Shown in pieces: positions 5,870 to 6,771 of a DNA stretch of 6,771 nucleotides. Where the stretch lies: contig CAJOFI010000113.1 in the NCBI GenBank assembly GCA_905233595.1, forward strand, positions 1-6,771. Direction: 5' to 3'. Under the pieces are notes generated by a model. That model had not been told where the DNA came from and made no database searches. It saw nothing but the letters and a program-made list of their open reading frames with translations. A program made the position numbers and the translations under genes. Source of the DNA: an uncultured Oscillospiraceae bacterium (GTDB taxonomy: Bacteria > Bacillota > Clostridia > Oscillospirales > Oscillospiraceae). How positions within the stretch are numbered: the stretch's first letter is position 1; each line of letters opens with the position of its first letter.

Positions 5870-6771
5870 TCAATACACGAATTCCGGCGTGAACTTGACA
5901 AGCACCGTGTCCCCGATCACGCGGATGGAGCCGGGCTCCGGGTAGCAGGGCATGTCGCGCGCCTCCTGCGTGTGCATGAGGGCGAGCGCCTCCCCGCCGG
6001 TGGCGAAGCGGAAGCCCGCGTCGATGAACAGGCGGTAGAAGCACCAGTCGTTCTGGCTTGCCTCCATGTCGTATGGGGCGGCGGTGATGAGCGCGCCGGT
6101 TCCGGCGATGTCGTTCTCGGCGGGGCTCAGCTCCTCCGGCAGGCGCAGATAGAAGCCCGCGGAGGGGTAGAAGGCGACGGCAAGCTCACTCCGGTAGTCG
6201 GGCAGGGAGCGCACCTGCGTCATGATCGTGGTGGCGAGGGAATAGGTCTGCTCATAGCTGAGCTGCAGCTTGAGATAGCTGCGGTTGGCGTAAAAGACGT
6301 TGACGCCCGTCACAAGGCAGAGCGCGAGACAGCAGAGATCCCTCCCGGCGTTTTTCAATCGCGCGGGGAGCTGCTCGATGGCCAGGAAAACGAGAACATA
6401 GAGGGCGACGAAGCTGTAGAGCGTGAGGGTGTGGATGCGGCTCCACTCCAGGCGCAGATACAGGCAGCAGACCGCGAGCGGCAGCAGCAGAAGGCAGAGC
6501 GCGAGCAGCAGCGCGTTGGGAAGGCAGCGCGCCCGCAGCACGGACGCGGCGAGAGCGAGGACGGCGATGAGCAGGGCGATTGCGTGCAGGGCGCGGGAGA
6601 AGCGCGAGACGATCAGCATGTTGTAGCGCGAGGTGAGGTTATAGAAAAACATGCGGTAGGCGCGCCAAAGCCCCTCGGCGAGACCGGGGCCGGTATAGAG
6701 CGCCTCGTTTGCGTAGGCGTTCATCTCCGTGCCCCAGACGGCGGAGGCGATACGCAGCGACAGCGCGTAGA
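5870..6771 (-). CDS. GtrII-like glucosyltransferase (Glucos_trans_II family), C-terminal part; 5' end outside window
   Basis: About 299 residues are visible, ending in TPEFVY and TGA (5870-5872). The ATG at 6722-6724 is probably internal: the same frame stays open to the window edge and encodes LSLRIASAVWGTEMNAYANE, and no ribosome binding site precedes that ATG. Four hydrophobic helices are seen (ALHAIALLIAVLALAASVL; ALLLALCLLLLPLAVCCLYL; LYSFVALYVLVFLAIEQL; LCCLALCLVTGVNVFY), followed by NVFYANRSYLKLQLSYEQTY and SLATTIMTQVRSLPDYR, a tail typical of the GtrII/Glucos_trans_II family as I remember it, then a soluble C-terminal region. Such proteins attach a lipid-carried glucose to a surface polysaccharide outside the membrane. 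It is the first visible gene of the minus-strand operon, 82 bases before the PMT-like gene. Confidence 0.72.
   Translation of the reverse strand, partial: YALSLRIASAVWGTEMNAYANEALYTGPGLAEGLWRAYRMFFYNLTSRYNMLIVSRFSRALHAIALLIAVLALAASVLRARCLPNALLLALCLLLLPLAVCCLYLRLEWSRIHTLTLYSFVALYVLVFLAIEQLPARLKNAGRDLCCLALCLVTGVNVFYANRSYLKLQLSYEQTYSLATTIMTQVRSLPDYRSELAVAFYPSAGFYLRLPEELSPAENDIAGTGALITAAPYDMEASQNDWCFYRLFIDAGFRFATGGEALALMHTQEARDMPCYPEPGSIRVIGDTVLVKFTPEFVY

Noticed and set aside
5788..5901. N-terminal extension of the GT-C protein
   Set aside because: It would cross the intergenic promoter region and overlap the end of the upstream gene; the start at 5787 has a near-perfect Shine-Dalgarno and leads directly into the first membrane helix.

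Overview
The window comes from a GC-rich, low-to-mid AT member of the gut Clostridia (Oscillospiraceae/Ruminococcaceae-like). This is inferred from three things: a sortase-anchored surface protein with a SPKTG-type signal, membrane glycosyltransferases of a style common in that group, and an intergenic multi-hairpin repeat of a kind scattered through those genomes. No rRNA, tRNA, CRISPR or transposase gene is visible.

Layout. Bases 1-2456 (+ strand) hold the C-terminal part of a large modular cell-wall protein whose start lies left of the window. It has a glycine-rich stretch, a carbohydrate-binding-like beta domain, several Ig-like/MBG-like repeats and a C-terminal SPKTG signal, membrane helix and basic tail. 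The reading frame is broken once near 1306-1317, so it appears as two open frames (1-1317 and 1314-2456). Bases 2457-2853 have no gene. They hold a 124-bp multi-hairpin repeat (2485-2608), a strong rho-independent terminator for the + strand gene (2647-2683), a second stem-loop that probably ends the minus-strand operon (2721-2762), and a possible degenerate second repeat (2791-2840).

Bases 2854-6771 (- strand) are a membrane-glycosylation operon, read from right to left: a GtrII-like glucosyltransferase (5' end off the window), a PMT/ArnT-like GT-C glycosyltransferase (4207-5787), a GtrB-like polyprenyl-phosphate glycosyltransferase (3270-4193) and a GtrA-like flippase (2854-3273). The likely division of labour, from knowledge of Gtr systems, is as follows. 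The GT2 enzyme charges undecaprenyl phosphate with a sugar, GtrA helps move the lipid-linked sugar across the membrane, and one or both multi-spanning GT-C enzymes transfer it to a cell-envelope polymer outside the cell. A plausible promoter sits between the two GT-C genes.

The most unusual signal is inside the PMT-like gene. Directly after its FIDEI motif, about 24 codons (5605-5676, perhaps from 5590) read on the opposite strand as a peptide very like the conserved KSKSM-TEE-LNE-LE-GI block of LutB/LUD-domain lactate-utilisation proteins. The encoded glycosyltransferase segment does not look like the usual family sequence there. This suggests a short inverted patch of foreign coding DNA that kept the frame open.
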